A DNA stretch of 64,000 nt from Firmicutes bacterium TM09-10 (GCA_003481005.1 QUKC01000017.1:10829-74828); one strand, 5' to 3'; positions 1-9,084 are shown, counted from the first letter of the stretch. Program-made: numbers and translations. Notes: generated from the letters alone by a model not told the origin.

Positions 1-575
1 AGACACTGCGTCATCTCGGTTCTTATTTGCAGGGACATCCCTGTCTGGATAAGATTCCGGGCGTAGATATGTCCACAGGCTCCCTTGGACAGGGTGTTTC
101 TGCCGCTGTCGGCATGGCATTGGGCGGAAAAATGACAGACGAAAAGTTCCGCGTATATTCGCTTCTGGGCGATGGCGAGATTCAGGAAGGTCAGGTTTGG
201 GAAGCTGCGATGTTTGCTGGCTTCCATAAGCTGGATAATCTCGTGCTTATTGTAGATAACAACGGTCTGCAGATCGATGGAAAGATCGAGGACGTATGCT
301 CCCCGTATCCGATCGACGAGAAGTTCCGCGCTTTCAATTTCCATGTAATTGACGTTGCAGACGGCAACGATATGGAACAGCTGCGTCAGGCGTTTGCAGA
401 AGCGCGCAGCACAAAGGGCATGCCGACTGCAATTATTGCCCATACGGTAAAGGGCAAGGGTGTTTCCTTTATGGAAGATCAGGCTGGCTGGCATGGTAAG
501 GCGCCCAACGATGAAGAGTATCAGATCGCAATGGCGGATCTGGAAAGGATCGGTGAAGCATTATGTCAGAAGTAA
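1..575 (+). CDS. Transketolase, N-terminal (TPP-binding) subunit, 5' truncated by window edge
   Basis: The reading frame is open from position 3 with no start in view, so the gene begins upstream. Residues before the first apparent start (RHLGSYLQGHP) already match transketolase. The protein shows the conserved PGVDMSTGSLGQG segment and the thiamine-diphosphate motif beginning GDGEIQEGQ and ending in DNNGLQIDG. It would transfer two-carbon units in the non-oxidative pentose phosphate pathway as half of a split transketolase; the other half follows, overlapping by 13 bases, which implies coupled translation. Family assignment is secure; substrate specificity is inferred. Confidence 0.95.
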   Translation, partial: TLRHLGSYLQGHPCLDKIPGVDMSTGSLGQGVSAAVGMALGGKMTDEKFRVYSLLGDGEIQEGQVWEAAMFAGFHKLDNLVLIVDNNGLQIDGKIEDVCSPYPIDEKFRAFNFHVIDVADGNDMEQLRQAFAEARSTKGMPTAIIAHTVKGKGVSFMEDQAGWHGKAPNDEEYQIAMADLERIGEALCQK

Positions 576-1507
576 AGAAGATTGCGACCAGAGAAGCCTT
601 CGGGGAAACTCTGGTAGAGTTGGGAAAGAAACATCCTGAGCTGGTAGTGCTGGACGCAGATTTGGCCGCAGCGACAAAGACCGCTGTATTTAAAAAGAGC
701 TTTCCTGACCGTCATTTTGACTGCGGTATCGCAGAGGCAAATATGATGGGCGTGGCAGCAGGACTTTCCCTCGTTGGGAAAATTCCGGTGGCGAGCTCCT
801 TTGCCATGTTTGCAACAGGCCGTGCTTACGAACAGATCCGTAACTCTATCGGCTATCCTCATTTGAACGTAAAAATCGGCGCAAGCCATGCCGGCATCAC
901 CGTCGGCGAGGATGGTGCGAGCCATCAGTGTAACGAAGATATCGCTCTGATGCGCTCCATTCCGGGTATGGTTGTCATGAACCCCTCTGATGCGGTTGAG
1001 GCGGCAGAGTGTGTCCGTGCTGCAATCGAATATGTTGGCCCTGTATATATGCGTTTCGGACGTTCTGCAGTGCCGGTAATCAATGACCGTCCCGGTTATC
1101 ATTTCGAGATGGGAAAAGGTATCGTGCTGCGTGAGGGTACGGATGTGACGATCGTTGCAACCGGTATTTTGGTAAGCTCCGCGCTGGAAGCGGCTGAAAA
1201 GCTGGCAGCAGAGGGCATCAGCGCAGAGGTTATCAATATTCACACGATCAAGCCTCTGGACAAAGAGCTGATCATCAACAGCGCAAAGAAGACCGGAAAA
1301 GTCGTGACGGCGGAAGAGCATTCCGTGATCGGCGGCCTTGGTTCTGCCGTTTGCGAGGCATTGTCTGAAGAGTGCCCGACAAAGGTATGCAGAATCGGCA
1401 TTCAGGATGTATTCGGCGAGTCCGGTTCTGCGGGCGAGCTTCTTGTAAAATATGGTCTTGACGGGAACGGTGTATACAATACCGTAAAGAATTTTGTGAC
1501 CCGTTAA
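563..1507 (+). CDS. Transketolase, C-terminal (pyrimidine-binding) subunit
   Basis: A 314-aa protein with the pyrimidine-binding fold of transketolase: DADLAAATKT near the start, FDCGIAEANMMGVAAGLS (the catalytic Glu of the pyrimidine domain) around residue 55, and a C-terminal transketolase domain with TGKVVTAEEHSVIGGLGS. It pairs with the preceding subunit to make a functional enzyme. The start overlaps the end of the first subunit, and rpe follows 12 bases after the stop, so all three genes form one pentose-phosphate operon. Split transketolases are common in Clostridia; members of this family are sometimes annotated as DXP-synthase-like, which the partner gene argues against. Confidence 0.95.
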   Translation: MSEVKKIATREAFGETLVELGKKHPELVVLDADLAAATKTAVFKKSFPDRHFDCGIAEANMMGVAAGLSLVGKIPVASSFAMFATGRAYEQIRNSIGYPHLNVKIGASHAGITVGEDGASHQCNEDIALMRSIPGMVVMNPSDAVEAAECVRAAIEYVGPVYMRFGRSAVPVINDRPGYHFEMGKGIVLREGTDVTIVATGILVSSALEAAEKLAAEGISAEVINIHTIKPLDKELIINSAKKTGKVVTAEEHSVIGGLGSAVCEALSEECPTKVCRIGIQDVFGESGSAGELLVKYGLDGNGVYNTVKNFVTR

Positions 1508-1519
1508 GTGGAGGAAAGT

Positions 1520-2179
1520 ATGGAAAAAATTCTGGCTCCGTCAATTCTGGCAGCCGATATTATGCGGCTTGGGGAGCAGATTGAAGCGGTAAAAAATGCT
1601 GGCGCGAAATATCTTCATATCGATGTGATGGACGGTATGTTCGTTCCGGCGCTGTCCTATGGCATGTGTGTTGTGGAGTCGATCCGCAAGTCCTGCGATA
1701 TGGTTCTGGACGTGCACCTGATGATCGTAGAACCGGGACGGCATGTGGAAGCGTTTGCAAAAGCAGGCGCAGATATTATTACGATCCATCTGGAAGCCTG
1801 TGCAGACGCGCATGAGGTCATCCGACAGATTCACAGCTGCGGCTGTAAGGCTGGTGTCAGCATCAAGCCCGGTACGCCGATAGAGGTGCTGGAGGAATAT
1901 CTGGATGAGGTCGAGCTGATTCTGATTATGAGTGTTGAGCCTGGCTTTGGCGGTCAGAAATATATTCCGGAGTCAACGGAACGCATCCGCCAGACCGCAG
2001 AGCTGATCCGGAAAAGCGGTCGTGAGATCGAGCTGGAGGTAGACGGCGGCGTTGGTGCAGGAAATGTCGAGCTGGTGCTGGAGGCCGGCGCGAATGTGAT
2101 TGTGGCAGGCTCCGCTGTTTTTAAGGATCCGGCAAAAAATGCAGCAGAAATGATGTCGATCCTCAAAAAGTGGGATTGA
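1520..2179 (+). CDS. rpe: Ribulose-phosphate 3-epimerase
   Basis: A 219-aa TIM-barrel enzyme interconverting ribulose-5-phosphate and xylulose-5-phosphate. Diagnostic segments are LAPSILAADIMRLGEQI at the start, HIDVMDGMFVP (metal-binding His and catalytic Asp), LDVHLMIVEP, SVEPGFGGQKY and VDGGVGAGN with phosphate-binding residues near the C-terminus. The ATG at 1520 is preferred over the in-frame GTG at 1508 because GGAGG (1510-1514) lies at a good distance before it. Xylulose-5-phosphate is a transketolase substrate, so the operon groups consecutive pathway steps. A terminator follows. Confidence 0.97.
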   Translation: MEKILAPSILAADIMRLGEQIEAVKNAGAKYLHIDVMDGMFVPALSYGMCVVESIRKSCDMVLDVHLMIVEPGRHVEAFAKAGADIITIHLEACADAHEVIRQIHSCGCKAGVSIKPGTPIEVLEEYLDEVELILIMSVEPGFGGQKYIPESTERIRQTAELIRKSGREIELEVDGGVGAGNVELVLEAGANVIVAGSAVFKDPAKNAAEMMSILKKWD

Positions 2180-2195
2180 ATCCGTTACACAGAAG

Positions 2196-2227
2196 CGCTC
2201 CGCAGGAAAACCTGTGGGGCGTTTTTT
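2196..2227 (+). terminator. Rho-independent terminator after rpe
   Basis: An 11-bp stem (arms 2196-2206 and 2211-2221, two G-U pairs) with an AAAA loop is followed by a run of six T. It closes the transketolase-rpe operon. Confidence 0.85.
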
Positions 2228-2327
2228 AGGGCTTAAAGGACACCATACGGCGGTCATCCGATCGTGCAGCGTGCACTTGACACAAACTCGGTATGCGCAA
2301 AAAGCGTGCGCGGAAATCAGAGGAAAC

Positions 2328-5066
2328 ATGGAATTTTCAGAACAATTAAAAATATATGCGGAAACACACTTTGAAAATAGAAAAAAATATTTTGCGCCGA
2401 TTATATCCGAAATCGAGGCAGGCTTGTCTTTGTGCAGCGAGGAAGAGGCCCTGCTGATAAAATTTTTTTACGGGACGATGCCGCTGCGGGATGCCGGGGA
2501 ATATCCGTTTGAAATATTTCTGAGTTATGTGCGCCATGCCCTCTGGCTGCGGAAAACGACAGACTGGTGCAAGAAGCTGCCGGAGGATCTGTTTGTCCAC
2601 GACGTACTGTATTATCGGATCAACTCGGAGGACATCAGCGATTGCCGCAGTTTTTTTTACGAGCAGTTAAAAGACCGAATTGTAGGACTGGACGAATATC
2701 AGGCAGCGGTGGAGATCAACTACTGGTGCGCAGAGCATGCAACGTATGAAATGGCGGATGACCGAACGGCGGGGCCGATGACGATGTACCGGAGCGGAAA
2801 AGGACGCTGCGGAGAAGAATCCACCTTTACGGTGACGGCATTGCGCAGTGTCGGGCTTGCAGCACGTCAGGTATACACGCCGCGTTGGGCGCACTGCGAC
2901 GATAACCATGCCTGGGTCGAGGTTTGGGTAAATGGAGAATGGCACTTTCTGGGGGCCTGCGAGCCGGAAGAAAAACTGGATCGCGGCTGGTTTACAGGAC
3001 CTGCCGGACAGGCGCTTTTGATTCACAGCCGCACATTCGGCGATTATGCGGCGGGAAAGCGGGAAGAGGTAATCGGCAGGGATGGCGCGGTTGTCTGCCA
3101 CAATGTCACCGCTTCCTATACAAAGACACGCAAGCTCCGGATTCAGGTGCGAAAACAGGACAACACCCCGGCAGCGCACGCACAAATTTCGGTGGAAATT
3201 CTGAACATGGCGGAATATTTTCCGGCAGCAGTGCTGGAAACCGACGAACAGGGCGAGACTTCGATCAGGCTTGGGCTGGGCGACATCCGGCTGCAGGCGC
3301 GGTCAGAGGGAAAGTTTGTGGAGCGTTATTGTAATCTGGCAGAGGACGGCGTCGGAGCGGCAGATGTAGATTGCGCTGTTACGCTTGTGCTGAAGGATTC
3401 GGAAGCGGGAATGAAAGATGCGCTTTCTGGCGTTTCTGCCTGCGAATGGCATTTGGAGAAGCTCTGCGCTCCGAAAGAAGTCGTTGTCCGGGAAAGTGTA
3501 TTGAGTGAGGAAGAAGTGTCGCGCGGCACGCGGAGACTGGCAGATGCAGTGAAGCTGCGGGAAGAACGCTTCGATCAGCTGACCCGGCACGCGATTGCAG
3601 TGCATCCGGAGGAGGAAGAGAGGATGCGCGTTGCGGGAGAGAATGCAGAGGAGCTGACAGCTTTTCTGGAAAAGGATGATAACCCGGATCGCAAAAAGCT
3701 GCTGGACAGTCTGACGAAAAAAGATAATAAAGATCTGCGGGCAGAAGTGCTGGAAGACCACTTGTCAGCAAAGCGCGGCAGCTGGCCGGAAGATATACAT
3801 GTACAGGATCTGCTGTGTCCCAGAATCTGGCTGGAAGAAATCGGCGCTTACAGAAGTTACATTTGCAGTGTGCTGACTGCTCAGGAGCAGGAAGCGTTTG
3901 CCTCCAATCCGGGGCTGATATGGAATTATGTAAACCAAAATATTACCGATATCCCGGAAGAAGAATATAATACCCTTTGTGCGTCGCCGATCGGCTGTCT
4001 GAAGCTGAAAATGGGCAGTGCAGTTTCCCGGACGATTTTGTTTATTGCGATTTGCAGAAGCCTGAATATCCCGGCGAGACTGGATAAAAGCCTGATGGTT
4101 CCGGAATACTGGGCGGACGGCGCATTCCATGTACCGGTCAGCAGGGCGCAGGCCTCGAAAGGAACGCTTCTGCTGCGAAATATTCCGGGAAAAGAATGGA
4201 TTTATGCGCAGCACTGGACGCTGGGGCGTCTGGAAAAGGATCATTTCGTGACGATGAATCATGCCGGACTGGTATTTGAAAAGGAAACGTTAGAGCTTTT
4301 ACTTCCGGTGGGAATTTATCGCTTGATTGCAGTAAAACGGCTATTGAACGGGGATCAGGAGGCAGCAGAGCTTTTGTTTGCGATCGAAAAGGAGAAACAG
4401 ACCGAGCTTTATATGCCGGATTTTGAAAAAACGGATGGTGTGATGCCGTGGGAAAAAAACAGTGTACCGGATGAAAGCCAGAGCTGCCGGAAGCTGCAAA
4501 ACAAAAACAACAGTCTCCGGGAGGAAATACAAAGCTGCCTGCTTCGGGACATCCTCTTACAGAGAGCAGATGGAACGCGTTGCAGTCTGGAAAAGCTGGT
4601 AAGCGGAAAACGCAGTATTCTGGCATTTCTGGAAATTGGGGCAGAGCCGACAGAGCATGTGCTGAATGAGGTTCTGGCACTGGAAAAGAGCGCAAAAGGA
4701 AATTCCAAAGGAATTGGCTGTCAGCTGCTTTTTGTTCTGCGGCAGGAAAAAGACCTGCAGCATAAAACGCTGCAGGAAGTGCTGGCGCTGGATGCGGGAT
4801 CTGAGATAGAAATTTTATACGATATATCTGGCGGCGCTTCGGATGCCAATGCCGCACCGCGCACCGCGACTGGTGACACAGCGTCCGGTACCCTCTGTGG
4901 CTGGAAGGAAACTGCGAAGAGAATGAGGCTTGCCGAAAAGCTCCCGGTTCTGGCAGCTGTCAGACCGGATGGCACTGGCATTTACGGAAGCTGCGGATAC
5001 CACGTCGGAAGTGTGGAGCTGATGGTGCGGATTCTGAAGGAAGCAGTCCGGACAGAAGCAGATTGA
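2328..5066 (+). CDS. Large multidomain transglutaminase-like protein
   Basis: A 912-aa protein without a signal peptide. Residues about 130-240 form a transglutaminase core: GRCGEE with candidate nucleophile Cys161, then DDNHAWVEVW with His194. Residues about 300-380 resemble a beta-sandwich (Ig or carboxypeptidase-regulatory) domain. Residues about 510-640 look like a second transglutaminase fold (GSAVSRTILFIAICRSLNIP) that lacks the nucleophilic Cys. The last ~160 residues resemble a thioredoxin/peroxiredoxin fold (RADGTRCSLEKLVSGKRSIL) without a CxxC pair. The start at 2328 has AGAGGAAA before it; an upstream in-frame extension overlaps the rpe terminator and is rejected. It may be a peptidase or amidase acting in the cytoplasm; the substrate is unknown. 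Confidence 0.85.
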   Translation: MEFSEQLKIYAETHFENRKKYFAPIISEIEAGLSLCSEEEALLIKFFYGTMPLRDAGEYPFEIFLSYVRHALWLRKTTDWCKKLPEDLFVHDVLYYRINSEDISDCRSFFYEQLKDRIVGLDEYQAAVEINYWCAEHATYEMADDRTAGPMTMYRSGKGRCGEESTFTVTALRSVGLAARQVYTPRWAHCDDNHAWVEVWVNGEWHFLGACEPEEKLDRGWFTGPAGQALLIHSRTFGDYAAGKREEVIGRDGAVVCHNVTASYTKTRKLRIQVRKQDNTPAAHAQISVEILNMAEYFPAAVLETDEQGETSIRLGLGDIRLQARSEGKFVERYCNLAEDGVGAADVDCAVTLVLKDSEAGMKDALSGVSACEWHLEKLCAPKEVVVRESVLSEEEVSRGTRRLADAVKLREERFDQLTRHAIAVHPEEEERMRVAGENAEELTAFLEKDDNPDRKKLLDSLTKKDNKDLRAEVLEDHLSAKRGSWPEDIHVQDLLCPRIWLEEIGAYRSYICSVLTAQEQEAFASNPGLIWNYVNQNITDIPEEEYNTLCASPIGCLKLKMGSAVSRTILFIAICRSLNIPARLDKSLMVPEYWADGAFHVPVSRAQASKGTLLLRNIPGKEWIYAQHWTLGRLEKDHFVTMNHAGLVFEKETLELLLPVGIYRLIAVKRLLNGDQEAAELLFAIEKEKQTELYMPDFEKTDGVMPWEKNSVPDESQSCRKLQNKNNSLREEIQSCLLRDILLQRADGTRCSLEKLVSGKRSILAFLEIGAEPTEHVLNEVLALEKSAKGNSKGIGCQLLFVLRQEKDLQHKTLQEVLALDAGSEIEILYDISGGASDANAAPRTATGDTASGTLCGWKETAKRMRLAEKLPVLAAVRPDGTGIYGSCGYHVGSVELMVRILKEAVRTEAD

Positions 5067-5072
5067 TAAAAA

Positions 5073-5107
5073 ACAATAGAATGCACGCTCTGCGAGCATT
5101 CTATTGT
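5073..5107. terminator. Perfect 12-bp inverted repeat between convergent genes
   Basis: Arms 5073-5084 and 5096-5107 are exact inverted copies (ACAATAGAATGC/GCATTCTATTGT). It sits between the convergent transglutaminase-like gene and the oleate hydratase gene, so it probably ends transcription from both sides, although there is no long T run. The same sequence recurs in degenerate form near 12.6 and 12.8 kb, so it may instead be a copy of a small palindromic repeat. Confidence 0.6.
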
Positions 5108-5167
5108 CATGAATCAGGGGCAGCGTCCGGGAAAATCCCCAGGCGCTGCCCCCTTTTGGAAATGGAA

Positions 5168-7192
5168 TTACATCATGCCTTCTTTGAGAATATTATGGTC
5201 GCGCAGAAGCTTTTCGATTACTGTACCGGAAATTGCTTTTAACAGAGGCTTCTTGAGCTTATTGAGCGGTCCGGGAAGTTCGATCTCCAGCGGAGACACG
5301 CCATCCATCAGCTTTACGGAGCTGTCGAGAAGTTCACGGATATCATAAACGCTGCCCCATACCTCCGGAACGCCACGGTCTACGCCAAGCAGTCCGTAAA
5401 CGGCTTCCATAGCAGTACGAACAGAATATTCTGTCGTGAAGATGGTGTCTCTGGGGGTTTCCGCAAACTGACCCAGGAATGCGAAGTTTACGCAGCCGTC
5501 CGGGATAACATCAGGGCGGTCACCCTTTGCTCTGGGCATGAAGAATGCGGTAATATAAGGCATCATGGTAGGAACGCAGACTGCACTGTGCTCTGCCAGC
5601 TCCGGAATTTCGTCTACCGGAACGCCGAGATGATACAGCCATTCTTCTGTAATTTCCTTACCGGTGCATTCTTTCATGGGCTTCTTGATATAATCGCCGG
5701 GAACGTCGGTGAACAGGCTGTATACCCATACACAAACCTGCTTCTTATCCTGTTCTTTGAACTGACCCTGACGGTTGATGGTCCAGCTTAACAGCCAGCT
5801 GGAATCCTGACAGCTTACGATACCGCCGGTAACGACTTTGCCGCTTCTGGGATCTCTCTGGCAGATTTTCTCAATATAAGGAATGATTTTATCATCCAGA
5901 GTGGTAACAGTTGCAGATTCCCAGTTGGTCTTTTCAATATCGGAGCAGAACTTCTCGGGATGACCAAAGGAAGGATCCTGACGGGCGATATTTTTCCACA
6001 GATCCCATACGCCGCTGCTGCGAACTTCTGCATCGCCCACCGGAGCGTGATTCTGATCTCCGTAGATCGTTCCCTCTGTGCAGCTGCCGTTTGTTACGAA
6101 TACCAGATCGTTTTCGGTTAAGGCAATCTTCTGCTCTTTCCCCTTTACCTTGCATTCGATGGTCTTTGCAACCTTTTTGCCGTCATGGAAATCAAAGATA
6201 ACGTTGGTAACCTCGGTATTGAACTGGAACTGTACGCCTGCGTCCTCCAGGTATTTCTTCATCGGAAGGATCAGGGATTCATACTGATTGTATTTGGTGA
6301 ATTTCAGTGCGCTGAAATCCGGAAGTCCGCCGATATGGTGGATGAAACGCTGGAAGTACAGCTTCATTTCCAGTGCGCTGTGCCAGTTCTCGAAAGCAAA
6401 CATGGTGCGCCAGTATAACCAGAAGGTGGAGTTGAATACCTCGTCATCGAATACGTCTTCGATGGTCTTGTCGTACAGGTCTTCATCTTTTGTCAGGAAC
6501 AGCTTCATGATTTCCATGCAGCCCTTCTGGCTTAAATTGAACTTGCCGTCCGTGTGTGCGTCTTCACCGCGGTTTACGGTTGCACGGCACAGGGAGTAGT
6601 TGGGATCGTGCTTATTTAACCAGTAATACTCGTCCAGTACGGATGCACCGGGCTTTTCCAGGGAAGGAATGCTGTGGAACAGATCCCACAGGCACTCGAA
6701 ATGATTTTCCATCTCACGTCCACCGCGCATTACATAGCCTCTGGAGGGATCAAAGATACCGTCACATGCGCCGCCTGCAACGTCCATTGCTTCCAGAATG
6801 TGGATGTGGGAGCCGGGCATCTGACCGTCTCTTACAAGGAAGCACGCTGCTGCGAGAGAAGCCAGTCCGCTGCCCACCAGATATGCATTTTTGTTGTCAA
6901 CGCCTTCCGGTTTTTCGGGACGGGCGAATGCTTCGTAGTTACCGTTGGTGTAGTAAATGCCCTTGCTGTTTTTCTCATATTTGCCCCGCTCTGTGTTGCG
7001 GTAGCTCGGGTCAGGAGCAGGCATTTTGATGGTTTTTTCTGCGGTCTTTGCGACTGCTTCTTTAATCTCACCGGACAAGGTCTGACCTTCCGCTGCAAGA
7101 TGGTCTGTATGTTTTTTTGCTGCAAATGCCGCTGCGCCGACGCCTGCTGCGAGGACGGCTGCCTTTGAAAGACCGGAATGTTTCTTTGCCAT
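5168..7192 (-). CDS. ohyA: Oleate hydratase (myosin-cross-reactive antigen family)
   Basis: A 674-aa FAD-dependent fatty-acid hydratase that adds water to the cis-9 double bond of oleate-type acids, giving 10-hydroxy fatty acids. Family segments seen include NAYLVGSGLASLAAACFLVR (FAD Rossmann motif), ILEAMDVAGGACDG, SRGYVMRGGREMENHFECLW, and PMMPYITAFFMPRAKGDRP near the end. The start at 7192 follows GGAGG by about nine bases; an earlier ATG overlaps that ribosome site. Compared with family members of roughly 570-590 residues it has about 80 extra N-terminal residues, including an Ala-rich hydrophobic stretch (residues ~9-26) that could be a membrane anchor. In gut bacteria the activity is linked to detoxifying unsaturated fatty acids. 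Confidence 0.93.
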   Translation of the reverse strand: MAKKHSGLSKAAVLAAGVGAAAFAAKKHTDHLAAEGQTLSGEIKEAVAKTAEKTIKMPAPDPSYRNTERGKYEKNSKGIYYTNGNYEAFARPEKPEGVDNKNAYLVGSGLASLAAACFLVRDGQMPGSHIHILEAMDVAGGACDGIFDPSRGYVMRGGREMENHFECLWDLFHSIPSLEKPGASVLDEYYWLNKHDPNYSLCRATVNRGEDAHTDGKFNLSQKGCMEIMKLFLTKDEDLYDKTIEDVFDDEVFNSTFWLYWRTMFAFENWHSALEMKLYFQRFIHHIGGLPDFSALKFTKYNQYESLILPMKKYLEDAGVQFQFNTEVTNVIFDFHDGKKVAKTIECKVKGKEQKIALTENDLVFVTNGSCTEGTIYGDQNHAPVGDAEVRSSGVWDLWKNIARQDPSFGHPEKFCSDIEKTNWESATVTTLDDKIIPYIEKICQRDPRSGKVVTGGIVSCQDSSWLLSWTINRQGQFKEQDKKQVCVWVYSLFTDVPGDYIKKPMKECTGKEITEEWLYHLGVPVDEIPELAEHSAVCVPTMMPYITAFFMPRAKGDRPDVIPDGCVNFAFLGQFAETPRDTIFTTEYSVRTAMEAVYGLLGVDRGVPEVWGSVYDIRELLDSSVKLMDGVSPLEIELPGPLNKLKKPLLKAISGTVIEKLLRDHNILKEGMM

Positions 7193-7325
7193 GATAAAAT
7201 CCTCCATTTTCGATTTTCAATACCAATTTGTCAGTAAAAGGATGCCCGAATTTTCGGGAAACAATGAGAAATTTTTTCCTCTGTTTGTTTTATAGCTGTA
7301 TCATATCGCAGGAAATGAGGTTCCT

Positions 7326-7340
7326 CAATTCACAGAATTG
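7326..7340. promoter_or_regulatory. Candidate operator upstream of oleate hydratase
   Basis: CAATTC-ACA-GAATTG is a perfect 6+3+6 inverted repeat about 135 bases upstream of the hydratase start and about 170 upstream of the divergent Nudix fusion gene. It could bind a fatty-acid-responsive repressor, but no regulator gene is adjacent. The rest of 7193-7507 holds a promoter for the rightward gene and nothing else recognisable. Confidence 0.3.
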
Positions 7341-7445
7341 AAAGAGTGTAGCAAAATTTCCCAGTTTTTGAAATGTGTCTAAGATATAGGAGAAAACAGA
7401 CGGACGGGTTGGCTTTCTATCCCGGACATGGAGCTTCACATAAGA

Positions 7446-7473
7446 TTGACACGGCGATAGATTCCGTTAAAAT
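7446..7473 (+). promoter_or_regulatory. Sigma-A type promoter of the Nudix/dehydrogenase gene
   Basis: TTGACA at 7446-7451 and TAAAAT at 7468-7473 with a 16-bp spacer, about 35 bases before the start codon at 7508. Confidence 0.7.
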
Positions 7474-7507
7474 AGAAAGAAAGAGACAAAAAACGGGGCA
7501 GTAGAGT

Positions 7508-9028
7508 ATGGAATATTTGGATATCGTAGATGAAAATGGAGTACCGACCGGGAAAATAGCAGAACGGACAGCTGCACATAAACAGGGACTGCGGCACCGT
7601 ACCTCTCATGTCTGGATCCTGCGGGAACGGGCAGGAAAAGTCGAGGTACTGCTGCAGAAAAGAAGTCAGAATAAAGATTCCTTTCCGGGCTGTTACGATA
7701 TTTCCAGCGCCGGACATATCCCTGCAGGGGTAGATTTCATTCCGTCTGCGCTGCGGGAGTTAAAGGAAGAACTGGGCTGCAGTGTTTCGGAAAATGAGTT
7801 AATTTATTGCGGACAGCGCAGATTTTCCTATGACGGCGTTTTTCATGGAAAGGAATTTCATGACAGGCAGGTCAGCAACGTTTATGCGCTATGGCTGGAT
7901 CGAAGGCCGGAGGATTTTGTCCTGCAGAAAGAAGAACTGGAGGAAGTGCGCTGGTTTGAATTTGAAAGCTGTCTGAGACTGGTTGAGAAGAACGAAATTC
8001 CGCATTGCATTTATTTGGAAGAGCTGCAGATGCTGCTTCCAGAGGTGCGGAAGCGGGAAAGGCTCTGTATTCTGGTCACGCCGCCAGTGACGGAGGAAGA
8101 AAAGCAACAGCTTTTGCAGGCTGCGCCGGGACAGAAGTTTTTCTTTACGGAAAAGCCGGAGGTGACAGAAGAACAGCTGCGGCGCGCGGACATTATCCTT
8201 GGCAATTTGCAGAGTCCTTTGCAGTTAAAAAAGTGTGAAAACCTCAAATGGATTCAGTTGAATAATGCCGGGACGGAAGGCTATTGTGAACCGGGGCTTC
8301 TGCCGGAGAGTGCACAGCTTGCGAATGCGACGGGTGCTTATGGAATGGCGATTTCGGAGCATATGATCGGTTGTCTGTTTGCCTTGCGGAAAAAATTGCT
8401 GCTGTATTGGGACAACCAGAAAGCACATTGCTGGCATCCGGAAGGGCATGTAAAAGTAATCGAAAGATCGAATGTACTGGTGATCGGCTGCGGTGATATC
8501 GGAATGACGTTCGGCAGAAAGATGAATGCACTTGGCTGTCGGGTGAGCGGAATCCGCAGAGGAGTTTCTAAAAAGAGCGACTGCCCGGAATGGATGGAGG
8601 GTATGTACGGCATGGACAGTCTGGAAGAACTGCTTCCAAAGGCGGATATCGTGGCGATGAGCCTGCCGGGCAATGCATCGACGTATCATGTGCTGAGCCG
8701 GGAGCGGATTGCGTTGTTGTCGGAAAATGCGGTTGTTTTAAACGTCGGACGCGGAACGGCGATCGATACGGATGCCCTTGCGGATGCGCTGTATGCGGGA
8801 AAAATCGCGGGGGCCGCGCTGGACGTCACAGATCCGGAGCCGCTTCCGGCAGACCATCAGCTCTGGAATGCGCCGAATCTCTTGATTACGCCGCATGTTT
8901 CCGGAGGTTTTTCCCTTCCGGAGACGCTGGAAAAGATCGTCGGACTGTTTGCAGACAATCTGGAACGGTATTTTGCAGGACAGCCGATTGAAAATCTTGT
9001 GAATCTGCAGACGGGGTATCGGGAGTAA
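7508..9028 (+). CDS. Nudix hydrolase fused to D-2-hydroxyacid dehydrogenase
   Basis: One uninterrupted 506-aa frame carries two enzymes. Residues 1 to about 165 form a Nudix hydrolase of the isopentenyl-isomerase-like branch (DENGVPTGKIAERTAAH; Nudix helix RELKEELG). The first Glu of the classical Nudix box is Val in GHIPAGVDF. Residues about 180-500 are a D-isomer-specific 2-hydroxyacid dehydrogenase: NAD motif VLVIGCGDIG, catalytic Arg in NVGRGTAID, Glu in LDVTDPEPLP and His in TPHVSGG. Start 7508 lies behind a good promoter. An AraC regulator follows. Substrates are unknown; one idea is that the Nudix part cleans up a nucleotide cofactor or activated metabolite related to the dehydrogenase reaction. 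Confidence 0.88.
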   Translation: MEYLDIVDENGVPTGKIAERTAAHKQGLRHRTSHVWILRERAGKVEVLLQKRSQNKDSFPGCYDISSAGHIPAGVDFIPSALRELKEELGCSVSENELIYCGQRRFSYDGVFHGKEFHDRQVSNVYALWLDRRPEDFVLQKEELEEVRWFEFESCLRLVEKNEIPHCIYLEELQMLLPEVRKRERLCILVTPPVTEEEKQQLLQAAPGQKFFFTEKPEVTEEQLRRADIILGNLQSPLQLKKCENLKWIQLNNAGTEGYCEPGLLPESAQLANATGAYGMAISEHMIGCLFALRKKLLLYWDNQKAHCWHPEGHVKVIERSNVLVIGCGDIGMTFGRKMNALGCRVSGIRRGVSKKSDCPEWMEGMYGMDSLEELLPKADIVAMSLPGNASTYHVLSRERIALLSENAVVLNVGRGTAIDTDALADALYAGKIAGAALDVTDPEPLPADHQLWNAPNLLITPHVSGGFSLPETLEKIVGLFADNLERYFAGQPIENLVNLQTGYRE

Positions 9029-9084
9029 AGTGCCTGTAAAGCAACTGTGGATTGCTGGCAGTTATGTACCGCAGGCGTGTAGAG

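Noticed and set aside
566..1321. Minus-strand frame opposite transketolase
   Set aside because: Shadow of a strong gene; composition is unlike a real protein.
3379..3771. Minus-strand frame opposite the transglutaminase-like gene
   Set aside because: Low-complexity shadow without start signals.
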